Assembly: GCA_027924645.1 (NCBI GenBank)
Contig: BSBN01000039.1
Coordinates: forward strand, 20,496,001-20,560,000
Length of the DNA stretch: 64,000 bases
Direction: 5' to 3'
Origin: Cunninghamia lanceolata
Taxonomy: Eukaryota; Streptophyta; Pinopsida; Cupressales; Cupressaceae
This document shows positions 1 through 11,741 of this stretch, piece after piece. Both the position numbers and the translations under genes were made by a program. The first letter of the stretch is position 1. Every line of letters begins with the position of its first letter. The notes under the pieces were generated by a model. That model was not told the DNA's origin. It did not search any database and saw only the letters and a list, made by a program, of their open reading frames with translations.

Positions 1-302
1 AATCCCTTCAAATTGCCAAATCATCTCATCATTCAGATTATCCTGATTCTCCCTATGACCATGCTATCCAGAATTATCCTAATCATGTTCTTCAGTTTCT
101 TCTATCTCCATATCTCCACTTAAGAGTGTCTCATCATCACCAGTACCACTACATGTGACAGTGGTATTCGTCGTGTCATTGTCCTATATGATATTATTGT
201 TTGAAGTGTTGCACAACCCTCTTCTTTCACATGAGGACCTCCAGATTGCGAGTGCCCTATCAAAAGGAAAACTCTGGATATCATGTCTAGTTGTATACAT
301 CC

Positions 303-2922
303 TCAAGCAATTTTCTTGTCAAGTTTATTTCTTATCTTTGATTTCAAGAACCCCAATGCACTGAAAACTCTCTCATCCTCCACCGACCCCAATATCATGG
401 TTTGACATAAATCAACAAGTTTGAAAATTTCTGATAATGCATCACACAATATTTCTCTTTGACTTAAGGTTGCCCAAAGCTTTGTTATTGATCCATGTTG
501 GTGGGGAGCCTCCATGAGTTTAAATTGTTCCCTCATTGAAATTGCAAATCAACCTGATTGATCACTGAGCTTAGTTTGATTTAAAATTCCTTCTATTACT
601 TGTCCATTGAATTCTATACTTTTGAAAAAATGATTTGTTAAGGTCTTTGTCTTGTTGTGAAAATCAATTGGCTCATAGTTGACCTAGTATTAAGGATACA
701 CTATAGACATGGCTTCAAGCAGTTCATCACGAGGGAATCGATCTCTAATCTCTGAGGAAAGAGATCTCACAATATTCTTTAAAGTAGTAATTACATAATT
801 AACAATCTTGTCAAAAGCTTCCCTTCAAACAGGTTCTTCTTTGATAGTGCACTTGACCTTGTTTAAATAGTACATTGGTATCTCAAATCCCTTTATAGAG
901 ACACATACCTCCCCACTACCATTAAACAGTAAAAAATTAGCATTATTGGTCACATTTGTTATCAAATGCCAACTGCTAAATTTTGGACTTATGAAGGACT
1001 GGATTGATAGATATAGATTATCGAGGGTCATGCATATCATTCTTCGTAGTCTAGTATATTCAAAAATATACATAGTTCTTTCTTGGAATTTTTTCACAAG
1101 CATGTTCATTTCCTCCAGCATGGGAAGAATACCAGCTAAAATGAGGAGTGTCTCTATGTCACTTAACCTATGTAAGAGGTCAGGAGCCCTATCAACTGTG
1201 AAGCAATGTTCATACATTAAACCAATCAAGGATTGATATTCTGCAAAAACTCTTTTAGCTAGTTCAAGAAAGGAGATCCATCTGGTATCAACATCCTTAA
1301 GAAGCTTATTTCCTATAGTTATTCCCTCAACAAAATATTGAAATTCCTAAAACCTTTTGGGACTTCAGCAGAAATATGAGTAGAGCTTGCAGACTAGATC
1401 TTCAACTTTTGATACTGTAGGAAACTTGCTCAAAATTTTAAATACTAAATTCATCCTGTGGGCCATGCAGTGAATGCCAATCATGTATGGTGAAATAGAA
1501 GTTTGTATCTTCACACACAAACCATTCCTATGACCTTGTATTATTGAAGCTCCATCCGCCCCTACACACACCAACTTTCTCGCAATTGTGCAGTCATACA
1601 GACCTCCAATTTTATTCAAAGATTTCTTAACTATCTCAAATAGATTTTGTGATGTTGCATTCTCCTTCATTTTATAAATAGAGAGTAGATGAGGTTGGTG
1701 GACATGATTTTCCACAATATACACATGCATACATCCCTAGGAAGTATTATCTATTGTTGTAACTTCATCTAGAGATAATGCAATAAAAGTTGACTCTTTT
1801 ATTTTTTCCTGTAAATCACATTTTTCCACCTTAGCAAGAGAACTTGCCCATTCCCATCCACTATTTATTGACCAGTGTATGTTGGGAAAATTAGGAACAC
1901 CCATAAAAGATAATAAACTATTATATTTAGGGTAGTCTGTCATAGGATGCCCTCTGCTCAAAATATGAAAAATAACACCCAACTGAACAATTTTTTCCAT
2001 TTGTAATTCTCCCATCATCTTTCCAAATTGAGCTTCAATTGAACCTCCACCTGCATGAATCTTCACCTTTCTTTGCAAATGTGCTTCATATTCAAGGGCA
2101 TTATTTACATGAAGATATTCTTCCTTCATTTTCCATCTTATCACTGATTTTTCCTATCCATCTATGATTTGTTTTTCATAAACTTTGCCAATATCTTTTT
2201 CTATGGTGTCAAGTTTTAACTGCAATCTCTTCTCCCTATGATATTTCCAACTGCAAATCTTACACTTGCATCCAATGGGAGGTTCATCTTTGTTTTTATT
2301 CTCCATTGGTTCAATGAATGGGAATTTTGACACCCAATCAATCTAAAAACTCCTTTACATTTCCCACTCATGCCCCTTTTTTTATTTGGCTTTTCTTTTC
2401 CCCTTGCATGCACTTGCAGGATCTTCAGCTTCATTGATTTCTATAACTTCATTAGCTTCATTATCATTTGTTCTTGGAACATCATCTGTGGAATTTTCAT
2501 CATTCTGGCTACCTTGGGTATTCCCTCGAACATCATCAGTGGCATTCTCATCATTCCTGGTACATTAGGTATTCCCTAGATTTAGAACATCATCTGCAAC
2601 ATTCTCATCATTCCTGGTACATTGGGTATTCCTTGGAACATCATCTGTGGCATTCTCATCAATCTCGATATATTAGGTATTCCCTAAAATATCATCGGTG
2701 TCATTGTCATCATTCTTGCTACATTGGGTATTTCCCTGGAATATCATCCATGCCATTGTGATGCAAGTCAATAGATGGTATAGGTTCTGATGTTGTAGCT
2801 ACATCTGATGGACCGCTAACATTGCCAAAGTATAACTTTATGTTATTGTTTCTCTGTTTTGATGGCCTTGACCTCCCTTGAGTCCCTTCACCACCCTCAG
2901 ACAACTTCTTCTTGCTTGACAT
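303..2922 (-). pseudogene. hAT-type transposase pseudogene
   Basis: Minus-strand fragments read in order as one hAT-like transposase of the kind related to ZMYM/DUF4371 proteins. They comprise a lysine- and serine-rich start (M at 2922), a 17-residue repeat segment, a short Cys/His cluster (CKCKIC then H, near 2235-2265), an RNase H-like core and a dimerisation tail. The core includes GADGASIIQG and IGIHCMAHRMNLVF (about 1440-1570), typical of this group. The tail near 330-400 reads VEDERVFSALGFLKSKIRNK, resembling the hAT C-terminal dimerisation motif. The frame is broken by stops near 1735, 1365, 825 and 540 and by a frameshift in the repeat segment. No terminal inverted repeats or 8-bp target duplication could be recognised. 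A domesticated hAT gene is possible, but the stops argue for a dead copy. Confidence 0.8.
2477..2738. repeat. 51-bp minisatellite, about five units
   Basis: Units start at 2477, 2528, 2585, 2636 and 2687, each opening with (g/a)aa(c/t)atcatc and ending with ggtattccct; a partial sixth starts at 2739. The unit length of 51 bp equals 17 codons, so on the minus strand it would encode a 17-residue repeat near the N-terminus of the hAT-like protein. The spacing is 57 bp after the second unit (6 bp extra, still in frame). The fifth unit is 52 bp, with one extra t in its ggtatttccct. That base shifts the frame and explains why the N-terminal ORF stops being open here. Confidence 0.85.
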
Positions 2923-3442
2923 CTCTCACGAACTAAAAGCTACAAAAATAATGTCATTTTGTTCAAGATGCAATCATAGATGATAGAATATAGATCCTTG
3001 GGTCCTAGACTCCTAGATTAAGATATCTCCCTAGTCCTAATTCCTACTCAATCAATATCATCTATAACAAAGACATAAATAATCAACATGAATCTTATAT
3101 TATTACATAGTAAACTTGTAAAGAAATGATCACTTACCATTCAGTGACTTGCCAATGCCTGTAGATGTAACTTTTCTATGATCTGAAATGAATCGAGGAT
3201 TTGAGAGTTGAGCTAAACAAAATGTGTAAACTTAAAGGATTAATTAGAGTTTCAAATGCATTTATATCAATGCATATTTGGTGAATAATGCGGGATCTTC
3301 AAATGGTATTATAATAATATGGTGAATTCTCATGTACTATTAATAGGACACTTATAAATGTTAGGTGAAATGGACCTCCATCAAACACATATATAGTAAT
3401 TTTCTAGATGAATATGGCCCTACAATTAGCATGGAGTTATAA

Positions 3443-3570
3443 CAGTATTGGTGAAGTTGATCCTTATACATGTGAACTGTTTAATTATACTAGAAAAATT
3501 GGTCCTCGTGCATGTCAAACATTTAATGATATTGGAAAATTGGGTTCTCATACATGTCAACCATTTAATG
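3443..3570. repeat. Three-copy 42-44 bp repeat in a non-coding gap
   Basis: Between the hAT remnant and the next reading frame (2923-3837) I see no gene. Within it, three consecutive units (3443-3486, 3487-3528, 3529-3570) share the core acatgt(c/g)aa then cat/ctg and tttaat, preceded by a form of attggt. The rest of the gap is AT-rich unique sequence in which ggtgaa recurs. Confidence 0.6.
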
Positions 3571-5887
3571 ATATTGGTGAATAAGTGGGTGAATTAAAAC
3601 ATGCCTCCAAAATTCTAGGCAAATCACTGTTAGAACCGTATAGTATACCGTGGCTAAAATACTAACTATAAATGACTCAAAAATTAATAGGGTGGCGAAT
3701 TGAAACACATTTGACCAAAAATCCATAAAAACTGGATGAATTGCCCCCCCACCAATGGTAATGTATTCACCAATTCCTCATTCACAAAAATGAACTATTC
3801 TCCACTAAAAAAATCCCTGGTCATCATGCATCTTTACTTACTCTTCTTCTTCTTCATCTTCCTCATCTTCTTCATTATCTTTATCTTCATTATCTTCCTC
3901 ATCTTCATCATCTGTATGAGGGTCATCCCCTACATGTATGATGATGGTCTCCCTTGTGGGTTCATATGCCCTTATTATTCTTTCAATTTCTCCCCCATCT
4001 TGGACTCTACCTTTCACTGTAGCATGTTCTTGGGAATGAAATTGTGTCTGTAGTGCAGACCATTTACTTTTTCTATTGTTTAAGGTCTCATTATATGCCT
4101 CCACCTTGGCCTTCAGCCTCATAGCCTTGTTGACTATGTTCTCTGTCAAGTGGTGGATAGGGTCATCTATTTCCTACTTGAAATTACTTTGGAAAGCTTC
4201 AACTACAAAATCAAAATCTTGATTTTCTATTTTCCCTTCTACATTGTTTTCCAAAGCTTCTAAGATATTTGTGTCTTCAACCATTAGATTATGCAATTTG
4301 ACACTGATATCTTGGAGCTTGGAGTTACACCTCTTCACGACATCACTCTTGAACCTGATATCTTCATACCATATGCCTAATAATTGTGCAGTATTATTAT
4401 CAAATACTTGATTATATATGAACACCTTCATGTCTATGTGTCTCATGTCAACCAGAGCATCCAGATGTTTCTCTACTTTGATGGATCTCTGACCCACTTT
4501 CTTTTGAAGTTTATCTACTTTGCTCATTAAGGAGATGAGGAAGTTCTAATTGGAAAGAGAGGTCTTTATCACCTTCTCTGCTTCAGAGATGAAAATAATA
4601 AACCAATTGTCCATCACCCGAGCCTTATGCTTCATGTTGTCTAGCCTTGTTACCTCATCTTGAGATAGGATGGTCAATGGGTGGCTGGGTCAGCTGGCAT
4701 GTGGTTAGGTTCAATTAACCATTTTATAAATGTATTCAACTGGGCAATGTGCTCCTTGTGCATTTTATTCTTTTCCTTCTCCTTTTTTATACTTTTCATC
4801 AAGGAGCCAATAATATCTTTGGCCTCTTAGCCCTCCTACTCCTCAGTAGCAAAGCCTAGATCAACATTAGTTATCTGAAATTCATCAATTCTTATTTCTC
4901 CTTTGGCCTTATCTGCTATTGGTAGGGCTACCTGAGTTGTCCTCCTACTTGTTGTAGGATCTCTCCTGATGGCTGATGTAGGTCTACCCTTCCTTTTAGG
5001 CTTGATCATATCTATTGAAAATAGTGCAACAACATTAAACTCAGGCACATCACTGTCCTGGGGTGAGTTTATCTCCCGCTGCAACCAATGTGGTATATTA
5101 TCAGTGGGTCCTTGTTGATCAGTTTGCTTAATGTGAGCATCCTGAGATTCTACATTCTGCTCTACCCTTGGTGGAGAAGTTTCTTTTCTTTGTTCATCCT
5201 CATGAATTTTCTCATGAGGGATCTCCTGTTGTGCAGGAACTTCTTGTGATGCATTCACATTTTTAGCATGTGTATCTTGTTGCACTTGATCCTCATGCAG
5301 ACCTTGGACATTTTGATCTATTTTATCTGGGTGATCATCTTGATCATTCTTGGTCACATTTTCTACTTCCTTTTGTTGATCATCACCCTGTGGAAGATTC
5401 TGTTCTCCACCCTTTGATGTATCTATGTTCCAAGATCCTGGGCTTTATCCATTTCCTTTTCACTTGTTCTTTCTTCTAATGCTGGTGCATTACCATGATC
5501 TACATTCTGATTAGGTATCTCCACATCACCCTCCTTCTCTACATTAACTTCTACCTTTTCTGGTTCCAGAGGTAACTCTTTGTCTCTACCCTGATCCTCA
5601 TCACCCTAATAAGCTAGGTCTATTGTAGTAGGACTGGTGACTTGATCAACTAAGTTTACCAATCCAATTTGTTGCGCCACCTCTTTAGGGTTATGTTCTT
5701 CAACATCCTCCATTGCAACCTCCTCCTGATGGATTTCCTTCTGGACTTGGGAAGTGTCATGAGGGGTCATCTTTGTATTTTCTACCAAGGTTTCCATAGA
5801 GTTAGCAAAGACATCATTGACTACATCATCATCAGACAAGTCCACTGTATCCTCTAGTGGAAAAGGTGGCACCTTTCTTGCACTATG

Positions 5888-6802
5888 TGTAGACACCCAA
5901 ATTTGTCCCAACTTTGTCCATGTCTTGCAACACCTTGTCAAAAACATGACTTAGACATCATGTAGCATTTTGTCCTAAATCCCACTCTTAATCCCACTTA
6001 TCCATTAGCCAATTAATTAAATAAATTTTATTTATTTAATTAATTTCCCATTCATATCCCAATCCTATCCTAATCATCTACCCAATTAATTAAATAAATT
6101 TTATTCATTTAATTAATTTCCCTCACATATCCCAACTAATTCAAATATTTTATTTGAATTAAGTTCTCACATTTCATCATAAGCAAACTTTCTAATTAAT
6201 TAAATAAATTTTATTTATTTAATTAATTTATCTTATCATTTAGCTGACATGTGTGCCTCTTTCATTTAAAAAAGATAAGTGGTACTACAGCCTTTTATTT
6301 AATATCTTTTATATGTAGTACTTTTTTATGTACACAAGCACACATGAGCCCTATCCTCCCTCCACTTGTCAAATGACTACAACTCCCTTGAAGAGTGGGA
6401 TAACCAGATCAATCCTAGCCATCCACATCAATCATTTAGCTTTTTCATCTCAACCATCCATTTGAACTAAGCCTTTCCTATAAATCAACCCCCTCATAAG
6501 CCATTAAAAGAGAGAGATGCAATTGAGCCTCAAGTACCCTTATTCTGCCAAATTTTCATCTCAAGCCTTCATCCATCATCTTCAATCCATCTAGCTTGCA
6601 TCTATCTATTAACTATCAGTCATCCATCATTTATCTTCTTATCAATGTTATGCTGATGAATTGAGCAACCAACACAACAAAGCGATCAAATCAATCAAGC
6701 ATAGTATCTTGCATCTTCGAGGTATTGAATTATTTGGTTTTAGGTTATGCATTTCAATTGTTTGATCATTTCCATTTATAAATCCAAATTTTTCATTATA
6801 CA
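5888..6802 (+). mobile_element. Solo LTR with CTATG target duplication
   Basis: The 915-bp segment begins TGTAGACACCC and ends TTATACA, the TG...CA form of LTR ends. It is flanked by ctatg at 5883-5887 and at 6803-6807. Removing it with one ctatg copy rejoins the minus-strand reading frame of the surrounding unknown gene without a shift, confirming the boundaries. A TATA-like cctataaatc near 6477 suggests plus-strand orientation. No gag, pol or primer site is present, so this is the product of LTR-LTR recombination. The family is not one I can name. Confidence 0.9.
6010..6231. repeat. Four AT-rich inverted repeats inside the solo LTR
   Basis: Near-identical palindromes start near 6010, 6084 and 6193, each with arms aattaattaaataaa and its reverse complement. 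A shorter variant with arms aattcaaata lies near 6136. Spacing is about 74, 52 and 57 bp. They occupy the 5' part of the LTR, presumably U3, so they may be promoter repeats or simply hairpin-forming low-complexity DNA. Confidence 0.75.
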
Positions 6803-8906
6803 CTATGCATCTGTTCTCTTTGTTCCTCTTCCTTTTCAGTCTTGAATTGCACTATATCCGGGATGGGAACTTCATGTTGCAAGTTTTTCAAAATACCTTC
6901 ACCACCTACTTCCCTCAACAGAATGGGATTTATGTCTATAGTCCCTCTCATTACCTTTTTCTATTTCTTTTTTCGTGGCGTTGGGACCTTCTTCTTTTTC
7001 TTCTTAATCAAGAGGTCGTCATCTAATGGTTCTTCCTCCTCCTCAATAATAATAGGGGCAGGCTTTAGAGCCACTTTATTTTGTTTTGTAGGTGTGTGAG
7101 GTGATACTATAGCTGATGTAGAAGCTACATTCCCTTTTGGTTGGGGTTGTCTAATAACCATTACCCTAGCTAATTGGTTTCCTTTCTTATTTTTGGTCTG
7201 TTGCCTTTCTCCATTGGACTACCTCTTTTCCCAGAACAAATCATCATACTCTTCATCAAACAATTCTTGTGTCTTTCTCTTATTGTCCATAGTAAGGGCA
7301 ACCCCTTTATTCTTTAGTTGGGTGACCTCATTTTCTACCCATTCCTTGGGCAACTGCATGACCTTTTGAGTGATCTAGTCCAAGGAAGTTTCCTCTGGTT
7401 GATCCCACTTTAGAGATGATATGGTATCATTATATACCTTTTTGTAGTCATATTCCTAAGACATGATCTTACCATCATCTTCATGTAATTGGACAAGCAC
7501 AGGCATACAATCCAGGGTGCGTATTTGATTGAAGGTGAGCCTCTAGTAACTTCTCCTTCTAACTTCTATCTCATCATCACAATTAGCCCAGAAATCTTCA
7601 ATGTGCTTTTGATGCATAGGCTTCTTATGTAAACATCCTATCATAATCATATGGCCTAGCCAGTGAGAAGGGCTGCAAGTGCATCAATTTCAATCCTCCA
7701 ATTACATCTTTGGGCACATATACCAGCCAATGTAGACTGGAAATAGGATATTTGGTATCTTTCCCTTTTCAATATAAGCCTCCACTGAGGGCAATATCTG
7801 TCTAACAAACTCCATCAAGATAACTTGGTCAGTTGGAAATCTAGGCATCATGAGAGGTTGCCTAGTGAAGCCTTCCATCCTTATGTATGAAAATGTGGGG
7901 AATTGGATGAACCAAGCCCCATGCTTGTTTATGGCAGCTTGTGCCTCTACACTCAATCTCTTTGTTTTGTCCTCTTCCATTGTTCTAACAAGGTGCATAG
8001 AGAATGAATCATTTACTCTTCTATAATGTTGGAGATATTCCCTTTTTTTTAATTGGGGATAATGATCCCAGATGTTTACATCCCTTGGGTTATTTCCAAC
8101 CCTGCCTACTATCTGCAATCCATTGAATGTGCCTCTAAATGTACAAGCATATACTACATAAGAGGTCATATGGAACATGTTCACTTTCCCTCCTAGCCTT
8201 CTCATTCCCTCATCTATGCTATCACTTATGATTTTGGCCCATAGGGGTTTGTCATCTAAACATTCCACTATCCAGATGATACCATACATCCAATTCTCAA
8301 AATATCTAGCATTTTTTCCCCTGTCATCCTAGTAAGCATTGTCATCATGTACTGGTATTAAGGAGCAAAATCAAACTTGAAGAGGTATATAGGTAATTTG
8401 GAAGAGGCCTTGTAGGTGCTGCTCTTGGATCTCCATTGATACATGATCCTTCTAGCTTCTTTCTATTTTCTATTGTATTCCTTTTCAAGTTTTCCTAGGT
8501 TTAATTGAATCACATTAGGTTTGGTAGGAAAATTAAAAGCTGTGGTGATGCCTGCAGTCAAAAAATCTACATAAATTCTACCATGCTTTTCTATTTTTCT
8601 GGTCTCTGCATTGTAATTCTAGGCACATTCTACCACTAGCTCAGTGGCCTCCATTACATATAGAAATCCACCAGCATTCCACATTCTTGAGTTGTATATG
8701 CTCATAAGGAGAGGGTTTCCACTTCCTTTCTCTAGTCTTCTTGTCCATGCATCAAGATCAGTACTCCCTTGATGTGTATCATTAATCTATCCATATTTAA
8801 ATGCCACTTCCTCTGGTTGCAAGTACATAGGTTTCAAAAACTCTGTCTCGGATGGGTTCCTTCTGACTGCCTTGAGATCTTGCAATAAAACACGCATATC
8901 TTACCC

Positions 8907-9569
8907 TAACGTGTTATGTGCAGCATATGTTTATTGATTACATGCATTTCAAAGTGATAATCCCATCATTCTCGTTTATTTCATGCATCATTATGTCAAT
9001 TAACTCAGTAAAAACCATTTTTACCTCCTCATTTCACCACAAACAACAAAAGAGGATTTTTTATGATACATACCTGATAATCACTTCCCTTTTACTATGT
9101 GGGTGATGTTTGGATGAACGTGATCACCTTACAATTACTGTTTTCACTCCGTCCAAATGCGTATCCATTCCATTGGTAAGTTGCAGTGATGTGTTAATCT
9201 CGCTGGAGCTCTGTAATTCCTTGTTTAACATATGGTAATTTAGAATTAACCCCAGATCTTTACTTTTAACCGTTTAACATAGCGAATTACGATGCACTTA
9301 GTGTCTTTTTGTTTATGTCCATTGATTGACACATGATATCCATGGATGTTGACAAGTGGTGGGCTTGTATTTGAAACTTGAAGGCGCGACCTACTGTTGG
9401 GATTATATTTAATGCGAAGGGTGATATTCATGGAGATCGAGGATTTATGAAAACATGACAGATATCCAGAATATGATGGTAAGATCATCATTAGGATGGT
9501 CAACTATTGACCGATGACCGAAGTCAGGTCACTATACCTTTGTAAATAATCATGATAACATATTGTATT
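8907..9569. other. Non-coding stretch before the second solo LTR
   Basis: Between the start of the unknown reading frame and the LTR at 9570 I see only unremarkable sequence. The short open frames here have no family features, and no repeat or motif stands out. Confidence 0.5.
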
Positions 9570-11736
9570 TGTTGGTGCCCACCTATGGATTAGGGTTTTA
9601 AGCTTGAACGTTTGCAGGTTTTTTCATTCAAACCCTAAAGTTTTTGAGTCCATCAACAAGACTATTGCTTTGTCTCAGTGATCGTGTTATTTTCATTGGT
9701 TTGTTCTTTTCATTGCCAAGAAAACCTACATCGGTAGCCTAATTCTTGTTCCCACTGATCGCCAATGGGGATCCAAGCAAAAATCCAAAGTGTACATTGG
9801 TGTAACAATAGCCATCGGCGGTGTCATCTAAAGTCTTTCTGACAGCCCGATGGGATGTGCAAGGTAGGTCGTCGGTGTGATAAGTGTCATCGGCGTGCTA
9901 TGGGGGTTTCCTTCCGATGTGTAGGGTCTTTTCGATGGTGGTTTGTTCCTGTGGTGTGTGGTCAGCGTGACAAATGACATCGGCGGGGCAGGAAGATATT
10001 GCTCCAAAGCTTCAGGTTGCACCGATGGAGGTGGCTATCAGAGTAACATTACATATCGGGCAAACTTGCAGGAAGTTTGCCGATGAAAGGAGTTTGGCCG
10101 ATAGAGTATAGTTCATTGATTTCATCGATGAGATCGGTGTGTCGGCAGAGGAATTTTCAGGTGTGCCGATAGGTTGGGGTCACGCTGATAGGGTCTTAGC
10201 ATCGGTAGAAGTTAAAGCGACAAGCCGCTAGCAGTTAGATCACGGGCTGCGATAGGAAAAATATGTAACATTAAGTATGCTCGTGGTCTGGTATATAGAG
10301 CCATCAGAGGGTCATTGTAGGGCGAATATGGGATATTAGGTCTCATGAATTTGAGAAGAGTCAACGATAGAAGGGGTGCCTATGTGGCACATTCTCATTG
10401 GCCAATGACTTGCCTGATTGATTTAAGCTGTAGATTTGGGAGATGCAGAGAAAGATCGACGGCTATGTTCAAATGTAGGGTTTTCTTCATGATTGCAGTG
10501 GCGTTCTTGGCAGGAAGGCTCCCAGAGCGCACGGTTTGCTGCATTTCCATAGGACACCGGTAGGTTGACCATTGATTGCAAAATTACAAAGGCATGGGTT
10601 GATGATGGATGTGCTACCTACCTATTTTAAGAGAAAAATCCCCAAATGGCGGCACAGGGCTCGAGTCCAGCTACTCCTCGCCTCTCCTTCTGCCTGCTGC
10701 TTTACTATTTTGGGTGTCATTTCTGTGGTGCACTATATCTAGCAAGTTTTTGAATATCATCCTATAATTAATTGCTGAGGGCACAACCTTGCTATAAAAG
10801 GAAGACTATGTTACTCATTTGTTGTTGAAAACTGGACAAATTTTGGTGCTGTAATAAAATACAACTTCGTTGGTGGCTCTGTTTTGGGTGTCTTGTGAGT
10901 TTATGAATCTCATGTTGTATGTTTTATGCATAAGTTAACTGGTTTCATGTTGTTTTTATATGAGAAATGCTCTGTTGCATGTGTTTGATCATTTGTCTCC
11001 AAGTTGTGGGCATATTTTCTTTTGAATCAGAATAGATAAGGGTTATTTAAGATTCAGGAATATGGGTTTTCTGTATTGAATGTTTAATCTCCTACCATTG
11101 TTCAAGGAACAAATTAAATGTTTCAGGTTAATCATTGAGAAAGTATGTTGTAACAGGGATACCATCAAGTATGAATGACTAATCACTTGTTTTTTGGGAA
11201 GTATCTGTAAGGCAAATACTAGAAATCTCCCCTTGAAACTCAGTCATTGATTCAAGCTTATGATAATCACCCACATGTGTATGTCTATTGACTCCAAGCC
11301 CTGGATAGGCACCAGTCTGGTCTTGTATTGAGGTTACAACCTAGAGTCCCAGTCTTGCATCCAAATACAAATCAAACTCAAACTTCAAATACAAACCTTT
11401 AGGACATTAGAAGTAGTTTTAGGATCAAAATCCTCTATCTCACAACTGAACATAGGCCCAAGGCTAGCCCCTTTGCTCTTATTTCATAGTTTTGGTCTAT
11501 ATAAGAGAGGATTTATCTACTTTGTATTAGCATCCCAGTTAGTTCATAGGCATATTTCATGGATGTTGAATAGGGAATACGCCCCTTGGTTCTGCAGAGC
11601 CTAAAGAAGAAAAGGAGATAGTTATAGAGTCTATCTCCTGTACTGTTGGCCCCTAGCCTGGGAATCCTGTTGATCATTGATGGCTACCCTGTAGGGATAA
11701 CTGGGAAGAAGCATCTAGTTGGGAAAAAATCCAATA
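9570..11736 (+). mobile_element. Solo LTR of the Tat-like family
   Basis: It starts TGTTGGTGCCCACC followed by a form of tagggtttt, matching the outer edge (minus-strand reading) of the array LTRs at 38-50 kb. Its distal half (about 10,790-11,736) aligns closely with 51,800-52,749, including the track ggctctgttttgg, ttatgcataagtt and gttgttttatatgagaaa-like text, and finishes gggaaaaaatccaata. The flanks are gtatt (9565-9569) and gtatc (11737-11741), a target duplication with one mismatch. No primer site or coding sequence follows, so it is a solo LTR. Its middle (9,770-10,220) is rich in cgatg/catcgg words instead of the tgtatat words of its relatives. Confidence 0.75.
10397..10406. promoter_or_regulatory. 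Palindromic double CCAAT box
   Basis: ATTGGCCAAT is two overlapping CCAAT boxes on opposite strands. The same palindrome occurs at matching places in the related LTRs at 39574-39583 and 49105-49114, and in decayed form near 44349 and 51393. It is a plausible NF-Y-type promoter element of this LTR family; no transcript start can be read from the sequence. Confidence 0.4.
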
Positions 11737-11741
11737 GTATC

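Larger units (their letters stand above)
3838..8906 (-). pseudogene. Large unrecognised reading frame with acidic C-terminal tail
   Basis: I do not recognise this protein. The best-preserved segment is 7702-8289 (about 195 residues, globular, with aromatic-rich stretches such as YVVYACTFRGTFNGLQIVG); an upstream segment continues to about 8906. Downstream come a lysine-rich stretch (6961-7161, with KKKKKK next to EEEEE), a Gln/Glu/His-rich low-complexity segment (4836-5357), a helical, probably coiled-coil segment (4174-4527) and a tail made almost only of Asp and Glu that ends at 3838. Several stops interrupt it and a solo LTR splits it, so it is not functional here. It could be the ORF of a plant mobile element or a captured host gene. 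Nothing in the sequence decides between these. Confidence 0.55.

Noticed and set aside
2468..2761. Plus-strand ORF with a 17-residue His/Ser/Tyr repeat
   Set aside because: It is the antisense reading of the 51-bp minisatellite; the hAT coding strand is minus.
3736..4053. Plus-strand ORF of Phe and Ile repeats
   Set aside because: Antisense shadow of the Asp/Glu tail encoded on the minus strand.
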